Shown here: one piece after another, positions 26,957 through 37,280 of the stretch
How the letters are laid out: each line of letters begins with the position of its first letter
How positions within the stretch are numbered: position 1 is the first letter of the stretch
From: Kitagawia praeruptora
Taxonomy: Eukaryota > Streptophyta > Magnoliopsida > Apiales > Apiaceae
Length of the DNA stretch: 64,000 nt
Assembly (NCBI GenBank): GCA_037693485.1
Contig: CM075349.1
Coordinates: forward strand, 69,047,001-69,111,000
Direction of reading: 5' to 3'
Translations under genes and position numbers: made by a program
Notes under the pieces: model-generated
Seen by the model: the letters and a program-made list of their open reading frames with translations, nothing else
Told to the model about the DNA's origin: nothing
Database searches by the model: none

Positions 26957-28012
26957 TGTTAGGTCCAAATGTGTTGTAGAGGGGGGGGGTGAATACAACT
27001 TTTCGAATATGAGAAGCAATAAATACGATGCAATAAATGAACACGCAGATTCAAGGAATATATTTCTTATATATAACTTGAAAAGGTTGCTACAACATTC
27101 ATTACAAAGTATAACAGAAGTTCAGAGAGAAGTGAATGATTCTAAGCTCTGTGAATATACTCTCTCTCTTTTTCTTGTGTTTTATCAATATTGCTCACAT
27201 ACATAAAACATTACACAAGTGCTTCTATTTATACTACATGTAATCTATGTCCTGTAGTCTTCAAAGACTAAGATGTACGTGGCCCAATGATGTCCACATA
27301 AATCTTGCCTTATCTTGAAAGCTTGGAAATCTGCCAATCAGAAGATGCCATGTGTCATGTTGAAGCTGCACTCTAAGTAGAACTTCTACTTGAGAATTTC
27401 TACTTAGCCATCTCGAATTTCTAAGTAGAACTTCTACTTAGAAATATTCTACTTGGTCATCTAGAATATTTAGTACTTAGAAAATATTCTGGTCTTCAAC
27501 TTGAAACTTCAATGCACATCTTGAACTTGTGATATCTTCATGTCTTCTTTATTATTCAGCAAGCTCTTGAACATGGATCTTTATTACTGACATAAACTTG
27601 CTATCAATGTCCTGACACTTGATGCACTGGTCTGGTTCATAAGTGACTAGTCTTGATAGTGTTTCTGCTTCTTGAATAAATTACCATATTCACTTAGTAA
27701 CGTGGCTTTCCAAAGTTTGCTTTCCTTCTTGTTCACTTGAAATCAATTGGTCTTGTTGATACTGATAGTTATGATCTTGATTCTCGATTTCTCAAATCAC
27801 TGAGGCATGAACAACTTTGACTTGAACTTCTCTCAATGATTTCTTCTTGGCTTGATCGTAGTTAACATGTTCAACTGTATCAATTACCTTGTCTTCATTT
27901 AGTGTTGATTCCTTGTGACTTCTTGTTCTTGATTGTCTTCTGGTTAAGTATCTTTTCCTTTAATTGAGTTACATTAGTTATAGTGTTACAAGTTTACACA
28001 CTCTGCCTTTCA
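26957..28012 (-). repeat. copia 3' LTR
   Basis: 1056 bp, TGTTAGGTCC to CTGCCTTTCA in + orientation. It contains a G9 run, a 14-bp segment (around 27029) missing from the other LTR, and the near-palindrome AAGTAGAACTTCTACTT twice (27374-27390 and 27423-27439). Confidence 0.93.
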
Positions 28013-28026
28013 ATCTCCCCCTATTT
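28013..28026 (-). promoter_or_regulatory. polypurine tract of copia element
   Basis: On the - strand this reads AAATAGGGGGAGAT directly before the 3' LTR start TGAAAGGC. It is the expected plus-strand DNA priming site. A similar tract with similar flanking words recurs at 33723-33735. Confidence 0.85.
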
Positions 28027-28356
28027 GATTGTCTAACAATGACATTCAAATTAATGAAGGATAACTCAACTAAACAATGAGACGAGAAAAGATAATTAAC
28101 ATTACAGTCTTGAATAATATACAATTGAAAAGTACTTGAAAACAATACAAAGAACTTAAACTAGAAACAGAATTCGAACCTCGAATTAAAGATCATTTGA
28201 ATGATTCCTATCACCTGGATTATTTCATATCTTTTAGTCAAACTTATATCACCTTATTGGATTCACTCTAAGGTGAATTTTCCTCAAGTGAGTTAAAGCA
28301 ACCGAAAGACATGAAGTTTTTCCAACTTCAAGTTCACACCACTCTGACCTTTAACC

Positions 28357-31300
28357 CTAATTCCGTTTCCTCTTCCTAGCTTCAGCAGCTTGGTCTTTCT
28401 CTTCTTTCTGCCTTTTGCTCTTCTCCTTCTGCTGCTTTTGTTTCTTATATACTGGATCATGAAGCTGCGTCCACCTAGCATTCAACAAACTTACTGCTTC
28501 CATTTCTAGAGGATTCCTGGGTTCTGGGTAAGGATGTTTGAAAAGCCTTCTGAGTTTGTCCACCTCCTGAGTAGTCCTGATCTTTGGAATGTCCTCAAAT
28601 TTCTTCATTATAAGCTGAGGTTTCCAATGAGCTTTATCAGCTTTAAACTGACAATAGATCATTTTGGGATAGCCCTTGACACGGTTAGTATTGTGGACAC
28701 TAGCCGCATCTTGCTCCATTCGCTTCTTTTCCACTACTACATCAGACAGGTAACTCACGAGTCTCTGCTTTTCTTTCACATACTTAACTTCCACATCTTC
28801 CCATTTGAACACATATAACACTCTATCCAGAAATGAAGCATCTTGAGTTTGTAGCAGCCAACTTTTACTCATATGCAAGATTGTTCTATTCTGGTCTGCA
28901 TCTATGAATACTAAGGCATCAGCTGTATTATCAGCATAAGAGTGTATCCAGTATACACTATCTCTTCCTGGAACGCCAATTGACTCCCTTATCTCTCCTT
29001 GTTCCAGTGCTCCAGAAGGAAGAGTCAGAGCTTCATCTACATTCTTCATTGCTTGAAGAATATTCCAATTCTTCTCTATCAGCTCCGGCTCAATCTTCAC
29101 GTTATCAAGAGGGTTTGGAGCAATGATATCACACTTCCACACCTCATTGCTCTTCTTGAGTATGACACTTTCAATGAGCTTCACTGATTTATCTTTAAGC
29201 TCAGAAGCGAATCCCTTACCCATCATTTGTCTACAGACGGCTTTAAGAGATTCCACTGAAAGTTCCATTAAATCTTTTTCCTCCAAGCTAACCCTCTTCA
29301 TTTTCTTGTCAACCACCATCCGGACAACATTAGGATATGCTGAGAATTCTGGACCCTTGTCCTCTGCTAGCTGCATTAACTGATCCCTATACAGAATGCT
29401 TAGTTTCTCAGAATGAGAGTATTGAATTTTTGTTGCTAGCAAGAACAACTCTGACGCAGATCTTCTCGATATGAATTGGTCATCCACATATAGGAAAGAC
29501 ATTGGGACACCTTCTACCAAAGACAAAATAACCTGCCACTCCTTAAGCGTTGCATTGTATCCAACCCTGACTTTAGAAATTAATCTTTTCAATGCACTTA
29601 TGTAGTTCATAGTCAGTGGATTCTGCAAATTTAGGTTGTAGAACAGATCATCTGTCTCCTTGTTATGAACTCCTTTTGCACAGGGTCCCATAAATATCTT
29701 CCTTGCTTCATCCCACTTCTGCCCTATCCTTCTATTATCCAGATCAACTTGAGGATCAGCTAGCCTTGCAAGCTCATAATCGTACTGCTTCCCTTGTAGC
29801 TCCACTTTCTTTTCTATAAAAGCAGCACGTTCTTGCATCATCTTCATTTTAGCAAACTCAGCTTGTTCCAAGGCTAACTGTTGAGACTTAAGGGTTTCCT
29901 CATCAATAGGAACTTCTTTAGGCATTCCGAAAGACATCCCAGCACCTCCACCTTGTTCCTTCAAAGATCTTTTTATTGCATGTGCTAAAGATACGTCTTC
30001 CATATCAGAATCTGAATCAATTACCTCCTGTACTTTTTCTTGATGACTCAGGTCAACGAATGGTTCATCTTGCTCAACCATTATTGCCTTACCCTTTCTT
30101 TGCCTCTGAGCCTCTTCATCAGTAATCGGCTCAATTTCCTTTTCTTTGACAAGATCAGCTTGTTCTTGAATTTCTTCGATTTGAACTCCCTGCTGTCTCG
30201 TCTCCTTTCCACTCTCCCCCTTAGGTGAGTTATCCTGAACTCCACCTTGGTCTCCAGATCCACCAGCTGCATAAGAATCTTCAAAACCAGAACCATAGGC
30301 TCCTGCTCCACTAGCACCACCTGTACCAGCATCGGGGGGAGGTTGTTGCGGCTCGAAACACTCCGGGGGCACAAAAATTCTGATTGCGAACATCACTCTA
30401 CTGATCTCCACAGCCAGAGTATCCATTGTAATCTCCATTGCTCCCATCCTTTCATTCAGAGTGTTTCCCAAGACACCACCAGCATGGCCCAAGTCATTTA
30501 CCTTGTTTGTCAAAACATTAAAAGCTGTAGCTTGACTTGCCATTCGTGCTGCGTAGTCATCAAGAGCCCTTTGATTGTTTCCAATGTTCATCCCTAACTG
30601 CCCCATTGTCTGCCCAAACTGCTTCATTTGATTTTCCATAGAAGTCATACGTGTATCAAGATTTTCAATATTAAGGGACGGTGTTTGGTTTAGGTGACCT
30701 CGCTCTAATACTCGTTCTGTTAGTATTTGGCGCTCGGTTTCGGGCCTTAAAAATGAAGGTCCCTCTCTCCCTAACCTCTCACACACACTCCCTGTCTCAC
30801 GCTCGTGTATGTCTTCAATAATTGATCCAAAATATGAAGCAGTACCTGCAGAAACTGGATAAGCAATATAATTTGCAGTTATGGGATCAATTGCTGTTGG
30901 TTCCTGAGTTGGAATCTCAGGCTGAGAGGCTACAAAGTGTTCTTGTACAACATCAGAACCGATCCTCTTTGCAGCATCAGTACGTACCGGTGAAGGTACG
31001 GCTGAAGCTTTTAAAGCTTCATGTCCTTTTGAAGCAACAGTATCTTCAAGAGGTACATAATCATCATCAAAATCCCTATGTGCAGATTGTTCAAGGGGAG
31101 AACCACTCTCGTGAGGTGGAGTGGTTGCGTGTGACACACTAGGGTTTGACTGAGGTTTAGAAGTAGCAGCATGAGAAAATTTGGCTTTCTTTCGAGTAAG
31201 AGGCTGCTCTTCGGGGTCACTCTCCTCATCATATCCTACATTTTCATGTGCTGGCTGTTTGGATTCCGGTGACAGGGGTGGCAGAGAATTAGAAATATAG

Positions 31301-32373
31301 CTCTCACCCTGGGATAGATCCTGCGGGCTAGCAGTCTCTTGGGTCTGGGAATCAGAAACATAGGAAGAGGAATGAGTAGTATGCAGAGAGAGATTACCTG
31401 ATTCATTACCTTGTTCGTCACCGCTTTGCTCATCAGGAATCTCTTCAAATGCCTCAGCATGAGCAGACCGATTCTGAGCATATGATGAAACTTGCGATGA
31501 TTCCACCAAGGTGGTAACTCCTGCATCATATATAAGCCACTGTTGAATGTTTTCAGGAATAGACATTGGTTTACCTTGATGTTTGTCCTGATTATCAATT
31601 GTTGAAAGTGACTTAGTGCCCATCCCTAGTGGTGCAGATGTTGGACTTCTGGCAAAACTCTGTCTAACTGCAAGAGCATCCTTCGGTATTAAATCATTAA
31701 TCAGCATCTGTAGGAACCGAGGAAACCAGCAGACAACATCTGTTGTGTTGAGGTCTCTGCTTGCAGGAGATCCCATTACACCCACTATCTCAGAGAGAAC
31801 TATGCGTCCATAATTTATATCCAGTTCTCTTGCTAGGGCAATTCCAAAGGTTTGCATGGGAATGGAAATTTGATGGAAATCGCTTTCTCGTGCCCGAAAA
31901 CATCTTGTGATAGCCTCGAAAAAGTAATTCCATTCCACATGAAAGAATTGTTTTTGGATGTTTCCAGTGATCCGGCCAGACGGAGGATAACATCCTATTT
32001 CTTCAAAGAAACTGAGGCGTTCTGCAGCTGTAGGTTCTGGATCATAAGCATCTTTTATCGGGAATCCCAGAACCCTGTTGACAATTTCTTCATTGACCTC
32101 ATATTCCTGACCCGCTAAGGTAAACCTGAAACCATAGGGGGTTGATTTGCTCCCAAAAGAAACCGCACTAGTCCATAATTGCTGTAAAGCATCATGTACT
32201 AGTGTAGGTTTAGCAGTAAAAGCATCGCTAGCTTTGGAATACAAATTGAGAAATCGTATCCAAGACTTAAAGCGCGGGAGTTGATCACCAATTTCCGTAG
32301 AAATATTATAAAAATTGTTTTTAGCAAGTGAAAATTGGTGAGCCATTTTAATTAAAATGTTTTTCCTTAACAA
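28357..32373 (-). CDS. intact accessory ORF of copia element (1338 codons), function unknown
   Basis: Lies between pol and the 3' LTR, where SIRE elements carry an env-like ORF. It is uninterrupted for 4 kb; Met10 (MAHQFSLAK) is a plausible alternative start. Visible regions: an N-terminal globular part (about 40-240) with EYEVNEEIVNRVLGFP and a WNYFFEAITRCFRARESDF stretch, whose layout recalls the plant-transposon-protein domain of the Athila extra ORF in this window; a Ser/Gln/Pro-rich acidic region (about 270-560); a coiled-coil-like part (about 565-650); a Gly-rich patch (about 680-720); a second Glu/Gln/Lys helix-rich stretch (about 800-890); a globular C-terminal part (about 895-1300); and a Lys/Arg-rich tail ending RKRKRN that resembles a nuclear localisation signal. 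No signal peptide or membrane segment is evident, so it does not look like an envelope protein. The protein's role is unknown. Confidence 0.85.
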   Translation of the reverse strand: MLRKNILIKMAHQFSLAKNNFYNISTEIGDQLPRFKSWIRFLNLYSKASDAFTAKPTLVHDALQQLWTSAVSFGSKSTPYGFRFTLAGQEYEVNEEIVNRVLGFPIKDAYDPEPTAAERLSFFEEIGCYPPSGRITGNIQKQFFHVEWNYFFEAITRCFRARESDFHQISIPMQTFGIALARELDINYGRIVLSEIVGVMGSPASRDLNTTDVVCWFPRFLQMLINDLIPKDALAVRQSFARSPTSAPLGMGTKSLSTIDNQDKHQGKPMSIPENIQQWLIYDAGVTTLVESSQVSSYAQNRSAHAEAFEEIPDEQSGDEQGNESGNLSLHTTHSSSYVSDSQTQETASPQDLSQGESYISNSLPPLSPESKQPAHENVGYDEESDPEEQPLTRKKAKFSHAATSKPQSNPSVSHATTPPHESGSPLEQSAHRDFDDDYVPLEDTVASKGHEALKASAVPSPVRTDAAKRIGSDVVQEHFVASQPEIPTQEPTAIDPITANYIAYPVSAGTASYFGSIIEDIHERETGSVCERLGREGPSFLRPETERQILTERVLERGHLNQTPSLNIENLDTRMTSMENQMKQFGQTMGQLGMNIGNNQRALDDYAARMASQATAFNVLTNKVNDLGHAGGVLGNTLNERMGAMEITMDTLAVEISRVMFAIRIFVPPECFEPQQPPPDAGTGGASGAGAYGSGFEDSYAAGGSGDQGGVQDNSPKGESGKETRQQGVQIEEIQEQADLVKEKEIEPITDEEAQRQRKGKAIMVEQDEPFVDLSHQEKVQEVIDSDSDMEDVSLAHAIKRSLKEQGGGAGMSFGMPKEVPIDEETLKSQQLALEQAEFAKMKMMQERAAFIEKKVELQGKQYDYELARLADPQVDLDNRRIGQKWDEARKIFMGPCAKGVHNKETDDLFYNLNLQNPLTMNYISALKRLISKVRVGYNATLKEWQVILSLVEGVPMSFLYVDDQFISRRSASELFLLATKIQYSHSEKLSILYRDQLMQLAEDKGPEFSAYPNVVRMVVDKKMKRVSLEEKDLMELSVESLKAVCRQMMGKGFASELKDKSVKLIESVILKKSNEVWKCDIIAPNPLDNVKIEPELIEKNWNILQAMKNVDEALTLPSGALEQGEIRESIGVPGRDSVYWIHSYADNTADALVFIDADQNRTILHMSKSWLLQTQDASFLDRVLYVFKWEDVEVKYVKEKQRLVSYLSDVVVEKKRMEQDAASVHNTNRVKGYPKMIYCQFKADKAHWKPQLIMKKFEDIPKIRTTQEVDKLRRLFKHPYPEPRNPLEMEAVSLLNARWTQLHDPVYKKQKQQKEKSKRQKEEKDQAAEARKRKRN

Positions 32374-32939
32374 AATGTGAATTTTAATTTTAATTTTCGA
32401 AAAACAATTAATTAAAGAAGTATCAGTTATAGTCCTTTTAATTTCTTTTTGTGAATACCAAAAATCACTTCAAGAAATCAAACTACGGGATATAAACAAG
32501 TAATCAACAAATTCACAGTTTTATCCCTTTCAATTTATCGAGAATACCAAAAGCAATCTGAGAAATTAAACTATGGGGTAAATAGTGATACTATTACAGG
32601 CGAATACCAGTGAAATCGTGAGTGAGACAATCAATTACAAGCCAATTACTAAAGCTTGATATGAATATTCGTGTGTGTATGTGCGTGTGTATAGATGGAT
32701 AAGAATAATGATGAACAGATAATGGCTGTCAAAAATCGGGCAGTAATTCGTGGTCTGTATGAGTTTAGTCACAAAAATCACGAATTCGTGGTCTGTAAGT
32801 CGAAATCGCCTGTATGTATATGGAGGCTGTTGTAAAACTTAATTAGGTAAAAGTGAATGAATTGATCGAGTTGGAGATGTATATATAGGCATGATTGTGA
32901 AATGACAAAAGTGTCCCTGTTAAAAAGAATGAAAATACT

Positions 32940-33540
32940 AAGTACATACAGGGAGAACCTAAGTCGAAGTCTATCTCGAAATTTTAAGTCGAAGTCTATC
33001 TCGAAATGTTATCAGGTCGAACTTCGAGATAAATTTCGAGATAGATTAACTCGAACACTTGAACCATTTAATCATTAAAGACCATTTAAACAGCAAAAAC
33101 CACCAACAGTACTAGGGAAACCTATCTCGAAATTCAAGTAGAAATTCGAGATAAGTTTCGAGTTAGGAGTTAACTCGAAAAAATCCCCTTGGACCAACTG
33201 AGAACTCTATCTCGAACATCAAGTCGAAATTCGAGTTGAGTTTCGAGATAGAGACTAACTCGAAGTTATTCTCTTGGACTTAATCTTTTCAAAAATATCC
33301 CCAGTAAGATAGACTTTATCTTGAATATTTTGAATAAAAAATAGGCACACTGGTAACTCGAATTCGAACCCTAAGTCGAATTTCGAGATGAATTTCGAGA
33401 TAGAGGCTAACTCGAAATTCTTCCCAGACTTAGAATTTTCAAAACTTCACTCTGGAAGCTCAAATCGAAATTCAACTAGAATTTCAAGATGAGTTTCGAG
33501 ATAGTGACTAACTCGAAATTTTGAAGATACTTAGAATAAT
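32940..33540. repeat. degenerate array of TCGAAATT/TTCGAGAT words in copia spacer
   Basis: Words of the type TATCTCGAAATT, AAGTCGAAATTCGAG, TTTCGAGATAGA and TAACTCGAA recur in the same order about every 70-150 bp, around 32970, 33130, 33200, 33355 and 33460. The array lies between the accessory ORF and pol. Related words (AAGTCGAAATT, AAGTAGAAATT) recur in the leader at 39775-39895 and in the LTRs. Confidence 0.75.
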
Positions 33541-33718
33541 TTGACAATTTTTCTTTGAAAAACTCAACACTTAATATTGCCAAATTAATATAAATATCAA
33601 TTCAAGGATTTTAATATATGACATAATTAAAACATTCCTTGATAATTCTAAGGCCTCTAATTACATGAAAAACACAGGTAAATTCATCTAAAAATCATGC
33701 AAAATTTAGAATATTATG

Positions 33719-33770
33719 AATTTAACTCCCCCTATGATTATGCAATCTAACAATCATAAATTCAAAGATT
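33719..33770 (-). promoter_or_regulatory. second polypurine-tract-like site downstream of pol
   Basis: On the - strand this reads ATAGGGGGAGTTAAAT. The adjoining + strand words CTCCCCCTAT and ATCTAACAAT-CA match the real polypurine tract and its neighbour at 28013-28055 in the same order. It lies just past the pol stop, where the 3' end of a shorter element would be. Confidence 0.55.
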
Positions 33771-33931
33771 TGTGCTATAAAAGACACTTAAAACACAATG
33801 AATTCATGTAAAATGACACTATATGCAACCTATAATAATCATTAATTAGGCATTTTAAAGTCTAAGCACATAATGATTAAGTAGCTTGCATATACACACA
33901 TAAACATGGATTTTACAGATGGAAGGCTTTA

Positions 33932-35530
33932 CTAACTTGTGTTAAGCATTCCCAATTCACCAACCAACCTATTGAATGTTACTTCATCAAGAGGTTTGGT
34001 GAATATATCTGCAATTTGTTGCATTGTGGGCACGAAATGTAGCTCCACAGTCCCCTCCTCGACATGTTCTCTTATGAAGTGATACCTGATGTCAATGTGC
34101 TTGGTTCTTGAGTGATCTACAGGATTGTTGGTTATGGCAATGGCACTTGTGTTGTCACACATAATTGGAATTTTCTTGTGCTCCATGCCATAATCCTTTA
34201 ATTGGTTCCTCATCCACAGTATTTGAGATACACAGCTTCCAGCAGCAATGTACTCAGCTTCAGCAGTAGAAGTAGATACTGTATGTTGCTTTTTACTTTG
34301 CCAGGACACCAATCTTCTGCCAAGAAATTGACAAGCACCAGATGTGCTTTTCCTATCAATCCTGCAACCTGCATAGTCTGAATCCGTATAACCAGTTAGA
34401 TTAAAACCTGTATCTCTTGGGTACCAAATCCCTAGATTTGGTGTGCCCTTGAGATACCTAAAAATTCTTTTGACGGCTATGAGATGTGATTCTCTAGGAT
34501 CCGCTTGGAATCTTGCACATAAACAAGTTGCGAACATTATATCGGGTCTACTTGCAGTTAAATAGAGAAGTGAGCCAATCATACCTCGATAGCTTGTGAT
34601 GTCAACTGGTTTACCTGATTTGTCTTCATCAAGCTTCGTGGCTGTTGCCATGGGAGTCTTAGCTGCTGATGCATCTTCTAGATTGTACTTCTTGAGTAAA
34701 TCTCTGACGTACTTGGATTGACAGATAAAGATACCATCTTTTCTCTGACTGATCTGTAATCCAAGGAAGAAGGACAGCTCTCCCATCATGCTCATCTCGT
34801 ATTTCTCTTGCATTAGCTTAGCAAATTTCTCGCACAAGCGCTCATTAGATGACCCGAAGATAATATCGTCCACATAGACTTGAACAAGTATTAAATCATT
34901 CTTCACATTCTTATAGAACAATGTTTTGTCAATTACTCCCCTAGTAAAACCACTTTCAATTAAGAATACGGATAGGGTTTCATACCAACATCTTGGGGAT
35001 TGCCTGAGGCCATAGACAGATTTGAAGAGAAGATACACAAAATCTACAAGTTCTGGATCAATGAAGCCAGGCGGCTGTTCCAGATACACCTCTTCTTCTA
35101 ACTCTCCATTCAGGAAGGCACTTTTCACATCCATCTGAAAAACCTTGAAGTTCTTATGTGCTGCAAATGCCAAGAACATCCTGACTGCCTCAAGTCTTGC
35201 AACCGGTGCATAGGTCTCATCATAATCAATTCCTTCTCGCTGAGAATAACCTTTTGCAACCAAACGAGCCTTGTTTCGTGTTACAAGTCCGTTTTCATCC
35301 ATTTTATTTCTGAATACCCACCTAGCTCCAATTACTGATTTGTTCTTTGGTCGGGGTACCAGTTTCCAAACTTTCTGCCTTTCAAACTGATTGAGTTCCT
35401 CTTGCATTGCAATCACCCAATCAGCATCACCAAGAGCTTCTTCTATTTCTTTAGGTTCAAGCTTGGATAAGAACCCAGAATATAAGCAAATATTAGCCAG
35501 GTCAGCTCTTGCAGTTCTTCTAGTAGACAC
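33932..35530 (-). CDS. copia pol, reverse transcriptase and RNase H part
   Basis: Copies the element RNA into DNA inside the virus-like particle and degrades the template. Visible in order: EALGDADWVIAMQEELNQFE (start of the copia RT domain), ARWVFRNK, QMDVKSAFLNG, catalytic YVDDIIFGSS, FFLGLQISQ, then RNase H with GYTDSDYAG, KSTSGACQFLG, STAEAEYIA and DNTSAI, ending in the conserved FTKPLDE region. The frame stays open upstream to about 35710 through a Ser-rich linker, but is one base out of step with the protease-integrase frame at 35703, so one indel in the linker separates the two. All visible catalytic motifs are intact. Confidence 0.92.
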   Translation of the reverse strand: MSTRRTARADLANICLYSGFLSKLEPKEIEEALGDADWVIAMQEELNQFERQKVWKLVPRPKNKSVIGARWVFRNKMDENGLVTRNKARLVAKGYSQREGIDYDETYAPVARLEAVRMFLAFAAHKNFKVFQMDVKSAFLNGELEEEVYLEQPPGFIDPELVDFVYLLFKSVYGLRQSPRCWYETLSVFLIESGFTRGVIDKTLFYKNVKNDLILVQVYVDDIIFGSSNERLCEKFAKLMQEKYEMSMMGELSFFLGLQISQRKDGIFICQSKYVRDLLKKYNLEDASAAKTPMATATKLDEDKSGKPVDITSYRGMIGSLLYLTASRPDIMFATCLCARFQADPRESHLIAVKRIFRYLKGTPNLGIWYPRDTGFNLTGYTDSDYAGCRIDRKSTSGACQFLGRRLVSWQSKKQHTVSTSTAEAEYIAAGSCVSQILWMRNQLKDYGMEHKKIPIMCDNTSAIAITNNPVDHSRTKHIDIRYHFIREHVEEGTVELHFVPTMQQIADIFTKPLDEVTFNRLVGELGMLNTS

Positions 35531-35702
35531 ACCAGCATCTGGATCACCAATAATTAATTCAAACGGATGGTCTCTATTCCATACCCGTTCTCTTGGAAAT
35601 TGTCTTGATGATTCAGCGTGACTTTCTGAGTTGTGGTGCTGACTACTTTGATAACTTTCACTAACTCCCCCTGAGTTAGTGCCAGCTCCTACAGAACTAG
35701 AG

Positions 35703-37280
35703 TCAACTCGAGCCTTGAACAGTAGTCCTTGAGCTGCTATTTACTCCCCCCGAGTTGTTGCCGGTTCGTACTAAAGAAGTCTCTCCTGATCTTGTAGGAT
35801 TAGCTTGTTCACTAGACTCAGGTTCTTCACGTACACTTGGAACATTTAAAGGGACAACCAACTCAGGTTCATCTTCAAGTTCTTCTAAGTCCAGATTCTG
35901 AAATTTTAGGGACTCAGGTTCACTAGAATCTCTTGAAATTGATGAGAGTTTGGTATCGTCGAATCTGACGTTGTAGCTTTCAGTCACTTTTCGATCATTT
36001 ACTAAGAACACCCTATAAGCTGCTACCACATCTGTGGAGTAACCAACAAAGATTCCTTCACGAGCTTTTGCTGCAAACTTGCCTAGATTTTCATCATCTA
36101 TAAGTACATAGCATTTTGCTCCAAAGACATGAAAGTATTTGATTGTTGGTCTTCTGCCGTTCATTAGCTCACATGGTGTCTTTTCTTTATCTTTTATAAT
36201 CAAGGATCGATTTTGAGTGTAACACACGGTACTCACTGCTTCTGCCCAGAAATACAGAGGAAGTTTCGAATCATACAACAAAGTTCTTGCTGCTTCAACC
36301 AATGTTCTATTCTTCCTTTCAACTACTCCATTTTGTTGTGGAGTTCTCGGGGCTGAATACTGACGACGTATTCCCTTAGATACACAAAAGTCATTTAGCA
36401 CTGCGTTTTTGAATTCAGTGCCATTGTCTGATCTAATCGTCTTCACAGTAAGTGTTGAAACATTCTCAATTTGAGTGATGTGATCAATGATTAGGAAAGG
36501 TACTTCGTCTTTCGTCATTGCGAACAATACCCATGTATACTTGGAGAAGTCATCCACGATTACCAATGCATATCTTTTCCTAGACAAAGATAGGACATTC
36601 ACTGGGCCAAACAAATCCATATGAAGAAGTTGCAGAGGCTCAGTGATACTAGAAATTTCTTTGCTTTTATGCGAGGCTCGCTTCGACTTTCCCATTTCAC
36701 AAGCTTCACAGAGTCCTTTCGGAGCGAACTCCATTTGAGGTAGATCTCTCACCAATTCTCGCCTCGCGAGAGCATTCATCGTTTTGAAATTTAAGTGAGA
36801 AAGCTTTTTGTGCCATAACCAGCTTTCATCATCCGAGGCTTTGCTGTAGAAACAGGTGACCTCATTCTGATTTGCTGAATCCATGTCTGCAACAAAAAGA
36901 TCTGCCTTTCGAACTCCTCTCAAAGCCAGTGAGCCTTCCTTGATATGAGTGATTGATACACCTTTCTTGTTGAAGACAATTTCGTAACCTTTGTCACAGA
37001 ATTGACTGATACTCAACAAATTATGCTTTAATCCCTCAACATAGGAAATATCTTCAATGATGACATTGCCAGTTTTCAGTTTGCCATATCCCTTTGTCAC
37101 ACCTATGCTGTCATCTCCAAAGGTAACATAAGGGCCAGCCTTCATAACCAACTCTGTAAGCAGGGACTTGTTTCCAGTCATATGCCTCGATGCTCCACTG
37201 TCTAGCACCCATATGACTTTATTTCTATTTTGCTTAATGCCCTGCAATGACAGATTGATTAGACTTTCTTCGGAACCCAA
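35703..37280 (-). CDS. copia pol, protease and integrase part
   Basis: Begins with the aspartic protease motif VLDSGASRHMTG, then the integrase zinc-binding region (WHKKLSHLN ... CEACEMGKSKR) and the catalytic core, with Asp in LLHMDLFGPV, Asp in IRSDNGTEF and Glu in NGVVERKNRT, then the C-terminal part with YHVFG-type wording (KYFHVFGAKCYVL). It processes the polyprotein and inserts the cDNA. The frame is -1 relative to gag, which overlaps its start by about 22 bases (37259-37280). That may be programmed frameshifting or a mutation. It ends at a stop in a Ser/Thr-rich linker where the RT frame takes over. Confidence 0.9.
   Translation of the reverse strand: MGSEESLINLSLQGIKQNRNKVIWVLDSGASRHMTGNKSLLTELVMKAGPYVTFGDDSIGVTKGYGKLKTGNVIIEDISYVEGLKHNLLSISQFCDKGYEIVFNKKGVSITHIKEGSLALRGVRKADLFVADMDSANQNEVTCFYSKASDDESWLWHKKLSHLNFKTMNALARRELVRDLPQMEFAPKGLCEACEMGKSKRASHKSKEISSITEPLQLLHMDLFGPVNVLSLSRKRYALVIVDDFSKYTWVLFAMTKDEVPFLIIDHITQIENVSTLTVKTIRSDNGTEFKNAVLNDFCVSKGIRRQYSAPRTPQQNGVVERKNRTLVEAARTLLYDSKLPLYFWAEAVSTVCYTQNRSLIIKDKEKTPCELMNGRRPTIKYFHVFGAKCYVLIDDENLGKFAAKAREGIFVGYSTDVVAAYRVFLVNDRKVTESYNVRFDDTKLSSISRDSSEPESLKFQNLDLEELEDEPELVVPLNVPSVREEPESSEQANPTRSGETSLVRTGNNSGGVNSSSRTTVQGSS

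Noticed and set aside
30081..31598. Several 70-120 aa frames on both strands inside the copia accessory ORF
   Set aside because: Shadows of the 1338-codon frame: no motifs and wrong strand or phase.
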